Positions 8,380 to 20,333 of a stretch of 64,000 nt of DNA are shown here, piece by piece (the first letter of the stretch is position 1; every line of letters starts with the position of its first letter). The DNA comes from Pseudoponticoccus marisrubri (lineage in GTDB: Bacteria > Pseudomonadota > Alphaproteobacteria > Rhodobacterales > Rhodobacteraceae). The stretch is from positions 1-64,000 of the forward strand of contig NZ_LPXO01000006.1 of the NCBI RefSeq assembly GCF_001482405.1, written 5' to 3'. Made by a program: the position numbers and the translations under genes. The notes beneath the pieces were generated by a model that worked only from the letters and a program-made list of their open reading frames with translations, had not been told where the DNA came from and made no database searches.

Positions 8380-9504
8380 ATGAGCGAGACCACCGAACGG
8401 CTGTCCTTCGACACGGACAAGGGCGCATCGCGCTCGACTTGGATCGCCGCCGCGCTGGTGCTGGCCATCACGGCCTGGATGGGCAGCGGCTTCATCCTGC
8501 CCTCGGAGGAGGCGCAGACCCCGGGCGAGGGTGGCAACGGCGCCGCACCGGTGGCGGTCACCGTCACGCCCTCGCAGGCCGAGCCGGTGACACTCTGGTT
8601 CCAGGCCGAGGGGCAGGCCCTGCCCGACCGCGACACCTCGATCCGGGCCGAGGCCTCGGGCGACGTGGCCGAGGTGCTGGTCTCCAAGGGCGCAGACGTG
8701 ACCGGTGGCGCGGTGATCGCGCGGCTCTCCGCCCGGCGGGCCGAGGCCGACCTGACCCGCGCGCGCGAAGAGCTGGCCCGGGCGCAGCGCGAGTTCGACA
8801 ACGCCTCCGAACTGCTCGACCGCGGCGTGGCCACGGCCGACCGCGTCAGCCAGGCCCGCGCCACGCTGGCCGCCGCCGAGGCTTCGGTCGCCGCGGCCGA
8901 GGACGCGATCGAATCGCTCGAGGTCACCGCGCCCTTTGCCGGCCGGATCGAGACGCTGACGCTGGATCCCGGCGAATTCGTGCAGGCCGGCGCCGAGGTC
9001 GGGCGCATCGTCGACAACCGCCCGCTGACCGTCGCCATCCAGGTGCCGCAGCAGGCGCTGGGGCGGCTGCGGAACGGGCAGACGGCGCGGGTGAGCTTCA
9101 TCACCGGCGAAGAGCGCGAGGGCACGGTCAGTTTCGTCGGCACCTCGGCCAGCGCCGAGACCCGCACCTTCCTGGCCGAGATCGACGTGCCCAATTCCGA
9201 CGGCGCCATCCCCGCCGGCATCTCGGCCGAGATCCGCATTCCCACCGGCGAGGCCGAAGCGCATTTCGTCCAGCCCTCGACCGTCTCGCTCAGCCCCGAG
9301 GGGCGGCTGGGCATCAAGGCCGTGGATGACGCGGACATGGTCACCTTTCACCCGATCGAGATCGTGCGCGCCGAGATCGGCGGGCTCTGGGTCACCGGGC
9401 TGCCCGACATGGCGCGGATCATCACCGTGGGCCAGGGCTTCGTGAACGAGGGCGAGACGGTCGACCCGTCGCAGGCGCCCGACCGCGCCGGCCAGGGGGG
9501 CTGA
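8380..9504 (+). CDS. RND efflux periplasmic adaptor (membrane fusion protein)
   Basis: 374 residues. One N-terminal membrane segment (AAALVLAITAWMGSGFIL) leads into the usual adaptor order: biotinyl-lipoyl half (EASGDVAEVLVSKGADVTGG), a short helical hairpin (ADLTRAREELARAQREFDNASELLDRG), the second lipoyl half (VTAPFAGRIETLTLDPGEFV), then beta-barrel and membrane-proximal domains. It bridges the inner-membrane RND pump to an outer-membrane channel. The ATG at 8380 follows an AAGGATCAGGA leader. The pump gene starts 4 bases after the stop. No TolC-like gene is adjacent. Confidence 0.88.
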   Translation: MSETTERLSFDTDKGASRSTWIAAALVLAITAWMGSGFILPSEEAQTPGEGGNGAAPVAVTVTPSQAEPVTLWFQAEGQALPDRDTSIRAEASGDVAEVLVSKGADVTGGAVIARLSARRAEADLTRAREELARAQREFDNASELLDRGVATADRVSQARATLAAAEASVAAAEDAIESLEVTAPFAGRIETLTLDPGEFVQAGAEVGRIVDNRPLTVAIQVPQQALGRLRNGQTARVSFITGEEREGTVSFVGTSASAETRTFLAEIDVPNSDGAIPAGISAEIRIPTGEAEAHFVQPSTVSLSPEGRLGIKAVDDADMVTFHPIEIVRAEIGGLWVTGLPDMARIITVGQGFVNEGETVDPSQAPDRAGQGG

Positions 9505-9507
9505 GCC

Positions 9508-12500
9508 ATGAACACGCTGATCGACGCCGCCTTCTCGCGCATGCGCGTGGTCCTGATGGCGCTGCTGACCATCCTGGGCGTCGGCGCCTATGCCTATGTC
9601 TCGATCCCGAAAGAGGCCAATCCCGAGGTGCCGCTGCCTTTGGTCTATGTCTCGACCGGGCTGGAGGGGATCAGCCCGGTGGATGCCGAACGGCTGCTGA
9701 TCGAGCCGATGGAGGCCGAGTTTGCCGCCATCACCGGGCTGGAGAAGATCGAGAGCCACGCCTCGGAGGGCTTTGCCAGCGTGCAGCTGGAATTCACGCC
9801 CGGCGGCGATATCGACGAGGCGCTGGACAAGGTGCGCGAGGCCGCCGACCGGGTCGAGGGCGACCTGCCCGAGGATGCCTATGACCTGACCATCACCGAG
9901 ATCAACACCGCGCTCTTCCCGATCATCACCGCCATCATCTCTGGCCCCGTGCCCGAGCGCACGCTGAACGATCTTGCCGACGAGGCGCAGGAGACCATCG
10001 AGGGGCTGGCCGGCGTGCTCGAGGTCGATATCGGCGGCGCGCGCGACGAGTTCCTCGAGGTGCTGATCGACCCCACGGTCTTCCAGACCTACAATCTCAG
10101 CTTCGACGAGCTGATCGGCCAGCTGCAGCGCAACAACCGGCTGATCGCGGCCGGCGCGATCGAGACCGGCGGCGGGCGCATCGTGCTGAAGGTGCCCGGG
10201 CTGATCGAGGACCTGCAGGACGTGATGGAGATCCCGGTCAAGGTGCGTGGCGACGCGGTGGTCACCTTCGAGGACGTGGCCACGATCCGCCGCACCTTCG
10301 ACGACCCCACGGGCTTTGCCCGGATCGACGGCCAGCCGGCGCTGGCGCTCGAGGTCAAGAAACGCTCGGGCGCGAACATCATCGACACGGTCGCCGCCAC
10401 CAAATCCGCGCTGGCGGAAATGCGTGCCGAATGGCCCGACAGCGTGCAGATCACCTACCTGCAGGACCAGTCCGAGCAGGTCGAGACGCTGCTGTCCGAT
10501 CTCGAGGCGAACGTGATCGCCGCCGTGATCCTCGTGATGATCGTGGTGGTCTTCGCGCTGGGGCTGCGCTCGGCCATCCTGGTCGGTCTGGCGATTCCCG
10601 GTGCCTTCCTCGCCGGGGTCACCGCGCTCTGGGCGATGGGCTACACGATGAACATCGTGGTGCTGTTCTCGCTGATCCTCGTGGTGGGGATGCTGGTAGA
10701 CGGCGCCATCGTCACGACCGAGCTGGCCGACCGCCGCCTGCAGGAGGGCGCCGGCCCCCGCGCCGCCTATGCCGCCGCGGCCAAGCGCATGGCCTGGCCG
10801 ATCATCGCCTCGACCGCCACCACGCTCAGCGTTTTCTTCCCGCTGCTGTTCTGGACCGGGATGGTGGGCGAGTTCATGAAGTTCCTGCCGATCACCGTGA
10901 TCCTGACGCTCTTTGCCTCGCTCTTCATGGCGCTGGTCTTCATCCCCGTCCTCGGCGGGCTGATCGGCACGCGCCAGCCTCAGACCGCCGCCGCCAAGCG
11001 CGCGCTGCACGATGCCGAACAGGGCGATCCGCGCCGCATCGGCGGGCTGACCGGGCGCTACGTGCGGCTGCTGCAATGGGCGATCCTGCGCCCCGGCGCC
11101 ACCGTCCTGCTGGCACTGGCGCTGCTGCTGGGGGGCTTTGGCCTCTATGGCCAGTTCGGCAAGGGGCTGAGCTTCTTCCCCTCGGTCGAGCCGGAATTCA
11201 TGCAGGTGCAGGTCCGCGCGCGCGACAATTTCTCGATCTACGAACGCGACCGGCTGGTGCGCCGGGTGGAGCAGCGCCTGCTGGACTATCCCGAGATCGC
11301 CACCGTCTATGCCCGCTCGACCATGAGCGCGGGACAGGGCGACGAGGAGACCATCGGCACGCTGCAGCTGGAGCTGACCGACTGGGACACGCGCCGCCCC
11401 GCCGCCGAGATCGGCGCCGAGATCCGCGCCGACGTGGCCGACATCGCCGGCATCGACGTGCAGGTCCAGACCGAAAGCGGCGGGCCCACCAGCGGCAAGC
11501 CCGTCAACCTGCAACTGGCCGCGCGCAACCCCGCGGTGCAGGCCGACGCGGTCGAGCAGGTGCTGGCGCTGATGGAACGGATCGGCGGTTTCACCGACGT
11601 GACCGACACCCGCCCGCTGCCGGGGGTCGAGGTCTCGATCCTCGTGGACCGCGCCGAGGCCGCGCGCTACGGCGCCGATGTCAGCCTGCTGGGCCAGGCG
11701 GTGCAGCTGCTGACCCAGGGCATCGCGGTGGCCGATTACCGCCCCGGCGACGCCGATGGCGAGCTGGACATCCGCGTGCGCTTCCCGGCCGAGGACCGCT
11801 CGCTGGCCGAGCTGAGCAGCCTGCGGGTGCCGACCACCTCCGGTCTCGTGCCGATCTCGAACTTCGTCACCTTCGCGCCCTCGGAGCGCACTGGCACGAT
11901 CACCCGCATCGACGAGAGCCGCGTGGTCACGATCGAGGCCAATGTCGCCCCCGGCCTGCTGGTCAATGACCAGATCACCGCGCTGCAATCCGCGCTGGAC
12001 GAGGCCGATCTGCCCGAGGGCGTCAGCTACAGCTTTGCCGGCGAGGCCGAGGACCAGGCCGAGACCATGGCCTTCCTGATCGGCGCCTTCGTCGCCGCGA
12101 TCCTGCTGATGCTGGTGATCCTCGTTCTGCAGTTCAACTCGTTCTACCAGGCCTTCGTGGTGATGAGCGCCATCGTCTTCTCCGTGGCCGGCGTGCTCTT
12201 GGGGCTGATCGTGACGGGCCGGCCCTTCGGCGTGGTCATGGGCGGCATCGGGGTGATCGCGCTGGCGGGGATCGTGGTGAACAACAACATCGTTCTGATC
12301 GACACGTTCAACGACCTGCGCCGCGGCGGTATGCCTGCCCGCGAGGCCGCCCTGCGCACCGGCGCACAACGCCTGCGGCCGGTGGTGCTGACCTCGGTCA
12401 CCACGGCGCTGGGGCTGATGCCCATGGTGCTGGGCGCCAACCTGAACTTCTTCACGCGCGAGATCGTCTTCGGCGCGCCCTCGACCCAGTACTGGACCGA

Positions 12501-12636
12501 ACTGTCCAGCGCCATCGTCGGCGGGCTCGTCGTGGCGACGCTGCTGACGCTGGTCCTGACCCCGGCCATGCTGATGCTGGGCGAACGCCTGCCCCGGCGG
12601 GCGCGCCGGGACGAGACCGCCGAGGCGCCGGCCTGA
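9508..12636 (+). CDS. RND efflux transporter permease (AcrB-like)
   Basis: 1042 residues, the normal AcrB-family size, with the 12-TM arrangement and two large periplasmic loops. The TM4 motif reads GMLVDGAIVTTE: the first Asp of the usual D-D proton-relay pair is present and the second is Gly, unlike AcrB. TM10-12 motifs (GIVVNNNIVLIDTFNDLR, TTALGLMPMVL) are conserved. It should be a proton-driven exporter of small molecules; the substrate is not predictable. It is cotranscribed with the adaptor and ends at a bidirectional terminator. Confidence 0.9.
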   Translation: MNTLIDAAFSRMRVVLMALLTILGVGAYAYVSIPKEANPEVPLPLVYVSTGLEGISPVDAERLLIEPMEAEFAAITGLEKIESHASEGFASVQLEFTPGGDIDEALDKVREAADRVEGDLPEDAYDLTITEINTALFPIITAIISGPVPERTLNDLADEAQETIEGLAGVLEVDIGGARDEFLEVLIDPTVFQTYNLSFDELIGQLQRNNRLIAAGAIETGGGRIVLKVPGLIEDLQDVMEIPVKVRGDAVVTFEDVATIRRTFDDPTGFARIDGQPALALEVKKRSGANIIDTVAATKSALAEMRAEWPDSVQITYLQDQSEQVETLLSDLEANVIAAVILVMIVVVFALGLRSAILVGLAIPGAFLAGVTALWAMGYTMNIVVLFSLILVVGMLVDGAIVTTELADRRLQEGAGPRAAYAAAAKRMAWPIIASTATTLSVFFPLLFWTGMVGEFMKFLPITVILTLFASLFMALVFIPVLGGLIGTRQPQTAAAKRALHDAEQGDPRRIGGLTGRYVRLLQWAILRPGATVLLALALLLGGFGLYGQFGKGLSFFPSVEPEFMQVQVRARDNFSIYERDRLVRRVEQRLLDYPEIATVYARSTMSAGQGDEETIGTLQLELTDWDTRRPAAEIGAEIRADVADIAGIDVQVQTESGGPTSGKPVNLQLAARNPAVQADAVEQVLALMERIGGFTDVTDTRPLPGVEVSILVDRAEAARYGADVSLLGQAVQLLTQGIAVADYRPGDADGELDIRVRFPAEDRSLAELSSLRVPTTSGLVPISNFVTFAPSERTGTITRIDESRVVTIEANVAPGLLVNDQITALQSALDEADLPEGVSYSFAGEAEDQAETMAFLIGAFVAAILLMLVILVLQFNSFYQAFVVMSAIVFSVAGVLLGLIVTGRPFGVVMGGIGVIALAGIVVNNNIVLIDTFNDLRRGGMPAREAALRTGAQRLRPVVLTSVTTALGLMPMVLGANLNFFTREIVFGAPSTQYWTELSSAIVGGLVVATLLTLVLTPAMLMLGERLPRRARRDETAEAPA

Positions 12637-12666
12637 CAGGAATGACAACCGCGACGGGACAATGAA

Positions 12667-12694
12667 AAAGGCCCGCCGGGTTCGGCGGGCCTTT
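12667..12694. terminator. bidirectional terminator between the RND pump and clpB
   Basis: AAAGGCCCGCC / GGCGGGCCTTT with a 6-base loop, flanked by A-rich sequence on the left and T on the right, so it can stop transcription from both convergent genes. Confidence 0.8.
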
Positions 12695-12711
12695 CGCGTG
12701 TCGGGCGGGGG

Positions 12712-15327
<2,616 letters not shown>

Positions 15328-15410
15328 CACTTTCTCCTTCCGTTCAAGCGCCCCGCTGTCCTGTCCGCGCCTGCTGGTGCAGCACGCGACGCCTCGGGGC
15401 CTCGCGATCA

Positions 15411-15439
15411 AGATGGCGGCGCGCCCGGCCCGGTTCAAG
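15411..15439 (-). promoter_or_regulatory. candidate RpoH (sigma-32) heat-shock promoter of clpB
   Basis: On the minus strand: CTTGAA, a 17-base spacer, CCATCT. This fits the alphaproteobacterial RpoH consensus (CTTGAA, then CCAT-T-type -10). It predicts a clpB leader of about 75-80 bases. The adjacent gene is the textbook RpoH target. Confidence 0.6.
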
Positions 15440-15526
15440 ACCCGGGCGTTGCAAATTCGCAACATGCATCTCCATCGAATCTTAAGCCCCGGCTGCAAGG
15501 GTCCGGCGCGGATGGAGGGCCAGGCC

Positions 15527-15820
15527 ATGTATGTCAGGAAGATCGAGATCGCGGGGTTCGAGGGCGGGGCGCGCGCCGGGGCGGTCACGCTGGTCGCGGG
15601 ACGGCTGCGGGTGCAAATCCCGCTGACGCTACCGCGCCAGGTCGAGATCGTCGAGACACGCCACCGCCTCATGGTGCTGGCCCAGGCCCTGCGCCAGGCC
15701 CGGCGGGTGCCAGATCTCGGCGGCGGGGGTCGGCTGCGCTTTGCCCCGGGCGTTCTGCCGGCCGAGCTGCGCAAGCCCCCGCCGCGCCGGGCACCCCCTG
15801 TCACGTCGGCGCGTCCATGA
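15527..15820 (+). CDS. small protein of unknown function
   Basis: 97 residues ([14 protein letters not shown]...). The first 60 residues look folded (alternating strands [20 protein letters not shown], then a helix), while the tail is Arg/Pro-rich ([11 protein letters not shown]) and may be disordered. I do not recognise a family. The ATG is 7 bases after GGAGG; another in-frame ATG lies five codons upstream. It lies 36 bases before the next small gene and ahead of pyrF, so the three may be cotranscribed. Confidence 0.5.
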   Translation: MYVRKIEIAGFEGGARAGAVTLVAGRLRVQIPLTLPRQVEIVETRHRLMVLAQALRQARRVPDLGGGGRLRFAPGVLPAELRKPPPRRAPPVTSARP

Positions 15821-15856
15821 CTGGGCGCCCGGACCGTTGGCGCCTATCCTGCCCGC

Positions 15857-16213
15857 ATGACCCCGCTCTACCGACTGCTCACCGTCACCGGACACGCGCC
15901 GTTCGGGCCGCCCGGGACACTGGCGCTGTTTCCCGACTTCCCCGAACGGCTGTGGCCGAGGCATGGCCATGGCGGCCGGGCCTTTCCTTGCGTTCTGGTC
16001 CGGCCGGACGGCGCACGGCAGGACGCGCGGTTCCGCCTGCACGGGATGGAGTTCATGATCGGCCCGGGGCAGGACGTGGACCTTGGCGCGCGGCTCTTCG
16101 TGGCGCTGCAAGGGCAAGGCGCGGCGGACGCCCCGCTCGGCACGCATCTGTTGAGTCCGGACGAGGACTGCGCCCTGCGCCTTGCGCCGTCGCTGGAGCC
16201 GTGGCGCGGCTGA
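15857..16213 (+). CDS. small protein of unknown function upstream of pyrF
   Basis: 118 residues, starting MTPLYRLLTVTGHAPFG. It looks like a compact beta-rich domain with conserved-looking GMEFMIGPGQDVDLGARL. It has no signal peptide, membrane segment or recognised motif. Codon use matches its neighbours. It sits between another unknown gene and pyrF on the same strand. Confidence 0.55.
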   Translation: MTPLYRLLTVTGHAPFGPPGTLALFPDFPERLWPRHGHGGRAFPCVLVRPDGARQDARFRLHGMEFMIGPGQDVDLGARLFVALQGQGAADAPLGTHLLSPDEDCALRLAPSLEPWRG

Positions 16214-16272
16214 GCTTGCGTGCGCGGGGCGGACGTCCTAAGCAGCCACAACCGCGCAAGAGGAGCCCGCCC

Positions 16273-16995
16273 ATGTCCGATGACCGCCTGATCGTCGCCC
16301 TCGATGTTCCCGATGTGCTCAGCGGGCTGGACCTTGTCGGACGGCTGGGGGACGAGGTGTCGTTCTACAAGATCGGGCTGGGCATGCTGACCGGCGGCGG
16401 GCTGGCGCTGGCAAACGAGCTCAAGGGCGAATACGGCAAGCGCATCTTCCTCGACATGAAGCTGTTCGACATCGGCGCCACGGTCGAGGCCGCGGTGCGC
16501 GGGCTGGCCCAGTTCGATCTCGACTTCCTGACCGTGCATGGCGATCCGCACGTGGTGCGCGCGGCCAAGCAGGGCGCGGCGGGCAGCGATGTCAAGATTC
16601 TCGCGGTGACCATCCTGACCTCGCTGGACCGCGACGACCTCGACGCCGCGATGATCGAGGCGGGCGACATTCCCGACCTGGTCGCGACCCGCGCCGGCCG
16701 CGCCTTCGAGGCCGGCGCCGACGGCGTGATCGCCTCGCCCAACGAGGCGGCGCTGATCCGCGCCCTGCCCGAGGCGGAGGGCCGGCTGATCGTCACCCCC
16801 GGCGTGCGCCCGGTGGGCGCCGAGACCGGCGACCAGAAACGCATCGCGACCCCGGCGCAGGCGATCCGTGACGGCGCCGACCACGTCGTCGTGGGCCGCC
16901 CGATCCACCGTGCCGCCGATCCGCGCGCCGCGGCACAGGGCATCCTTGCCGAACTGGCCTCGCCGCAGGCGCGCCAGGCCAACCGGACCGCGTGA
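16273..16995 (+). CDS. pyrF: orotidine 5'-phosphate decarboxylase
   Basis: 240 residues. It catalyses the last step of UMP synthesis (OMP to UMP plus CO2). The catalytic signature FLDMKLFDIG (Asp-x-Lys-x-x-Asp) is intact, as are VTPGVRP and GADHVVVGRPIH of the phosphate-binding end. The start is set by AGGAG 7 bases upstream. Length is normal for the class I bacterial enzyme. pyrD, another gene of the pathway, lies about 27 kb away. Confidence 0.96.
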   Translation: MSDDRLIVALDVPDVLSGLDLVGRLGDEVSFYKIGLGMLTGGGLALANELKGEYGKRIFLDMKLFDIGATVEAAVRGLAQFDLDFLTVHGDPHVVRAAKQGAAGSDVKILAVTILTSLDRDDLDAAMIEAGDIPDLVATRAGRAFEAGADGVIASPNEAALIRALPEAEGRLIVTPGVRPVGAETGDQKRIATPAQAIRDGADHVVVGRPIHRAADPRAAAQGILAELASPQARQANRTA

Positions 16996-17098
16996 CCGCG
17001 CCGGGCCTTGGGCGGAAATGCGCGCAAGGTCGGGTTTTTCCCCGTCGACAGATCGCGCCTGCCTCTCGACACTGCGGAACTCTGACACCATCTGGCAG

Positions 17099-17107
17099 TT
17101 ATCCACA
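17099..17107 (+). promoter_or_regulatory. isolated DnaA-box-like 9-mer
   Basis: A second exact TTATCCACA, about 40 bases upstream of the small gene at 17146. It could be a DnaA binding site affecting that gene, or chance. Confidence 0.25.
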
Positions 17108-17145
17108 GGATGACCCAAGTGGACCGCTCTTCAGGAGGCATGAGC

Positions 17146-17391
17146 ATGGCGCACAACACGCCGCAGATCGGAACGATCACCTACAACGCCGCCGAGGCCT
17201 GCTTCGAGGCCCTCGTCACCCTGCACACCGCCACCGGGCTGCAGCGTATCGCCGCCAGCTGCGACGCACCGCTGACCGCCAGCGAGGACCGGATCGAGAA
17301 CGCGCTCTGGGCCGATGCGCTGGCACGGGCCGACGACCCCGCGGTGCTGCGCTCGCAAATCGAGACCGTGGAGCTGCCGCAGGCGGCCTGA
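17146..17391 (+). CDS. small orphan protein downstream of pyrF
   Basis: 81 residues (MAHNTPQIGTITYNAAEACFEALVTLHT...). It looks like one beta-beta-alpha unit: strands GTITYNAAEACFEALVTL and LQRIAASC, then a helix (ASEDRIENALWADALARA). It has no signal or membrane segment and no named family that I know. The ATG at 17146 is chosen because AGGAGG ends 7 bases before it; the ATG six bases earlier is too close. It is convergent with the acyl-CoA ligase. Confidence 0.65.
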   Translation: MAHNTPQIGTITYNAAEACFEALVTLHTATGLQRIAASCDAPLTASEDRIENALWADALARADDPAVLRSQIETVELPQAA

Positions 17392-17406
17392 CCACCGCAC
17401 GCGGGC

Positions 17407-19032
17407 CTAGAGCGTCTTCGCCAGCCCGCGCAGCTCGAATTTCTGGATCTTGCCCGTCGAGGTCTTGGGCAATTCCCGGAACACCACGGTCTTGGGAGTC
17501 TTGAACCCGGCCAGCCGCTCACGCGCATAGGCGATCAGCTCCGCCTCGGTCGCGTCATGACCGTCCTTCAGCTCGACGAAGGCGCAGGGCACCTCACCCC
17601 ACTTCTCGTCCGGCTTGGCCACCACGGCGCAAAGCAGCACCGCGTCATGGCCCATCAGGCAGCTTTCGACCTCGACCGACGAGATGTTCTCGCCGCCCGA
17701 GATGATGATGTCCTTGGCCCGGTCGGCGATCTGCACGTAGCCGTCGGGATGGTGCACGGCGATGTCGCCGGAATGGAAATAACCGCCGGCAAAGGCCTCC
17801 TGCGTGGCCTTGGGGTTCTTGAAATACCCTTTCATCACGCCGTTGCCGCGGAACATGATCTCGCCCTTGGCCTCGCCGTCGCGCGGAATGTCGGCCAGCG
17901 CCTCGTCCGTGACGCGCACTTCTTCCATGAAGGGCATGGCCACGCCCTGCCGCGCCTTGATCGCGGCGCGGTCGGCGCCCTGCAGCGGCTCCCATTCGGC
18001 CTTCCACGTGCATTCCGTGGCAGGCCCGTAGACTTCGGTCAGCCCGTAGACCTGCGTGACGTTGAAGCCCATCGGCTCGATCTTGGCCAGGGTCGCCGGC
18101 GCGGGCGGCGCGCCGGCGGTGAAGACCTCGACCACGTGATCGAAGTTGCGGCGCTGCTCGGCCGGCGCGTTGACCAGCATGTTCAGCACGATGGGCGCTC
18201 CGCCGAAATGGGTCACCCCCTCGTCGGCAATGGCGTCGAAGATGGCCGGCGCGGTGATGTCGCGGCAGCAGACCACGGTCCCGCCCAGCGCCGGCATCAT
18301 CCAGGTGTGGCACCAGCCGTTGCAGTGGAACAGCGGCACGATGGTCAGGTAGACCGGGTTCAGCGTCATCCGCCAGCTGAGCACCTGCCCCATGGCGTTC
18401 AGGTAGGCGCCGCGATGGTGATAGACCACGCCCTTGGGCCGCCCCGTCGTGCCCGAGGTATAGTTGAGCGCAAGGCTCTCCCACTCATCCTGCGGCATGT
18501 GCCAGACAAACTCCGGATCGCCGCCAGCCAGGAAATCCTCGTATTGCGGATAGTCCGAATGGCGATGCACGCCGGCAAAATCGTCGGGCACCTCGATCAC
18601 CTGCGGCGCCGCGGACTCCATCCGCTCGATCGCCTCGGCCAGAGTGGGCAGGAACTGCGTGTCGCAGAGCACCAGCCTGGCCTCGCCGTGATCGAGGATA
18701 TAGGCCACCGTGTCGGGATCCAGCCGCGTGTTGATCGCGTTCAGCACCGCGCCGCAGGCCGGCACGCCGAAATGCGCCTCGGCCTGGGCGGGGATGTTGG
18801 GCAGGATCGTCGCCACCACGTCGCCCGGGGCCACGCCCGCGCCCGCCAGCGCCGAGGCCAGCCGCGTGACCCGCTCGACATATTCGGCATAGCTCTTGCG
18901 ATGTGGCCCGTAAAGCACCGCCGGGTGGTCGGGCCAGATCTGCACCGCGCGTTTCAGGAAGGACAGCGGCGTCAGCGGCGTGTAATTCGCCTCGGTCCTG
19001 TCCAGACCGGTTTCATCCCTCAACCATCCCAT
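17407..19032 (-). CDS. AMP-forming acyl-CoA synthetase
   Basis: 541 residues of the ANL superfamily. The ATP/AMP signature YTSGTTGRPKG and the later motifs QVYGLTEVYG, YFHSGDIAVHHPDGY and the C-terminal catalytic lysine region KTSTGKIQKFELR are all present, so the enzyme should be active. It makes acyl-CoA from a carboxylic acid, ATP and CoA. Sequence style matches the medium/long-chain or 3-methylmercaptopropionyl-CoA ligase branch; substrate cannot be fixed from sequence alone. The start at MGWLRDE follows a GGGGAG site. Confidence 0.9.
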   Translation of the reverse strand: MGWLRDETGLDRTEANYTPLTPLSFLKRAVQIWPDHPAVLYGPHRKSYAEYVERVTRLASALAGAGVAPGDVVATILPNIPAQAEAHFGVPACGAVLNAINTRLDPDTVAYILDHGEARLVLCDTQFLPTLAEAIERMESAAPQVIEVPDDFAGVHRHSDYPQYEDFLAGGDPEFVWHMPQDEWESLALNYTSGTTGRPKGVVYHHRGAYLNAMGQVLSWRMTLNPVYLTIVPLFHCNGWCHTWMMPALGGTVVCCRDITAPAIFDAIADEGVTHFGGAPIVLNMLVNAPAEQRRNFDHVVEVFTAGAPPAPATLAKIEPMGFNVTQVYGLTEVYGPATECTWKAEWEPLQGADRAAIKARQGVAMPFMEEVRVTDEALADIPRDGEAKGEIMFRGNGVMKGYFKNPKATQEAFAGGYFHSGDIAVHHPDGYVQIADRAKDIIISGGENISSVEVESCLMGHDAVLLCAVVAKPDEKWGEVPCAFVELKDGHDATEAELIAYARERLAGFKTPKTVVFRELPKTSTGKIQKFELRGLAKTL

Positions 19033-19113
19033 CTCGCGCGCTCCCCTGCCCGGCACATCCCGAGGATAATGGACAAGCCGGGCCCTCGTGAAAAGGGGGG
19101 CCGTGCCGCGCGC

Positions 19114-20091
19114 TCACCCCTTGCGCAGCAGCTCGGGGTTGATGACGTGGATCGGCGCGCCCGCGGCATAGGCCGCCACTTCCTCGAAGATGTCCGAGAA
19201 CTGGTTATCGAACTCGTCCTCGGTGACAAAGCCGATATGCGGGGTGCAGATCAGGTTGGGATGCGACAACAGCGGGTCAGACGGGTCGGTCTGCGGCTCG
19301 GTGTCGAACACGTCCACCGCCGCCATACCCGGGCGCCCGGCCTCCAGCGCCGCCAGCAGCGCGCCGGGTTGCACCAGCCCCGCGCGCGAGGTGTTCACGA
19401 AGACCGCCCCGGGCGCCATCCGGCCCAGGTCCTCGGCCGTGACGATGCCGCGCGTCTCGGGCGTCAGCCGCACGTGGATCGAGACGATGTCGCTGCGGGC
19501 GAAGAAATCGGCGCGGCTCTCGGCCACGCTCTCGCCCTCGGCCTGCGCACGCACCCGCCCGGCCTCGGAGCCCCACCATATCACGTCCATCCCGAAGGCG
19601 CGGGCATAGCCGGCCACAGCCCGCGCGATGCGCCCGACCCCGTAGAGCCCCAGCACCCGGCCGCGCAGCGTCTTGCCGACACCCATCTGCCACTGCCCCG
19701 CCTTGGCCGAGGCCATCTGCTGCGGGATCTGCCGCATCGCCGCCAGCATCAGCGCAAAGGTCAGCTCGGCCGCGGCGTAATTCGCCCCGTCCTGCGGCTT
19801 TTTCGAACAGAACAGCACCTCGTGATCGGTGCAGGCGGCCACGTCCACATGCGGATAGGCGCCCCGCTGGGCGATCAATTGCAGCTTCGGCAGGCGCTCC
19901 AGCAGGCTGCGGGTGATCGCCGTGCGCTCACGGAAGAGCACCAGCGCCTCGGCCTCGGCCAGCCGCGCGGCCAGCGTGTCCTCATCCGGCGCGGCATCGG
20001 TCCAGACGGTCACGTCATGCCCGTCGAGCAACCGGAAACAGGGCAGCCCCCGCAACGTGTCGAACCAGTCGTCGAGAATATGAACCTTCAT
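19114..20091 (-). CDS. D-2-hydroxyacid dehydrogenase family protein
   Basis: 325 residues. The Rossmann motif GLYGVGRIARAVAGYARAFGM (NAD-binding) and catalytic residues typical of the SerA-like family are visible: Arg in NTSRAGLV, Glu in the DTEPQTDPSDP segment, His in TPHIGFVTEDEF. It should interconvert a 2-hydroxyacid and a 2-ketoacid with NAD(P)H. The substrate (glyoxylate, hydroxypyruvate, phosphoglycerate or other) is not evident. It lies 81 bases upstream of the ligase gene on the same strand; a shared transcript is possible. Confidence 0.85.
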   Translation of the reverse strand: MKVHILDDWFDTLRGLPCFRLLDGHDVTVWTDAAPDEDTLAARLAEAEALVLFRERTAITRSLLERLPKLQLIAQRGAYPHVDVAACTDHEVLFCSKKPQDGANYAAAELTFALMLAAMRQIPQQMASAKAGQWQMGVGKTLRGRVLGLYGVGRIARAVAGYARAFGMDVIWWGSEAGRVRAQAEGESVAESRADFFARSDIVSIHVRLTPETRGIVTAEDLGRMAPGAVFVNTSRAGLVQPGALLAALEAGRPGMAAVDVFDTEPQTDPSDPLLSHPNLICTPHIGFVTEDEFDNQFSDIFEEVAAYAAGAPIHVINPELLRKG

Positions 20092-20232
20092 GCGCGCCCC
20101 CTCACCCGGGCCCAGCGCCCATGGTCACCAAACCACCCCGCGCCGACGGCATCAAGGTGGTGGCCCGTTCTTCATCGTGCACCGTAGGGGGCGCGCAGGA
20201 CCATGATGCCAAGCCACAGGCTGGTTTTAACT

Positions 20233-20247
20233 TGACTGTTTCAATCA
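20233..20247 (+). promoter_or_regulatory. TGA-N9-TCA palindrome, candidate iron-responsive operator
   Basis: TGA-N9-TCA inside a locally AT-rich stretch, about 85 bases before the first of two small genes ending in hemP. The pattern matches the IRO/RirA-type or Rhodobacterales iron-box style. HemP genes are commonly iron-repressed, which supports an operator role. Confidence 0.4.
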
Positions 20248-20333
20248 GCATTGGAATAGTTGATGGAAATGATCGGAAACAGTCCCACGCCACCCGAGAG
20301 GCAGCCGGCGACGCAGTTGCAGACGAGGCCCGC

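Noticed and set aside
8380-9504. The adaptor as a HlyD type I secretion partner of the RTX proteins
   Set aside because: Its helical hairpin is short and its partner is an RND permease starting 4 bases later. No ABC exporter is present.
6886-12648. A 1920-residue open frame on the minus strand opposite the second RTX gene and the RND operon
   Set aside because: Its translation is low-complexity His/Arg/Gly/Asp-rich, the hallmark of an antisense frame in GC-rich coding DNA. The opposite frames encode clear RTX, adaptor and RND proteins.
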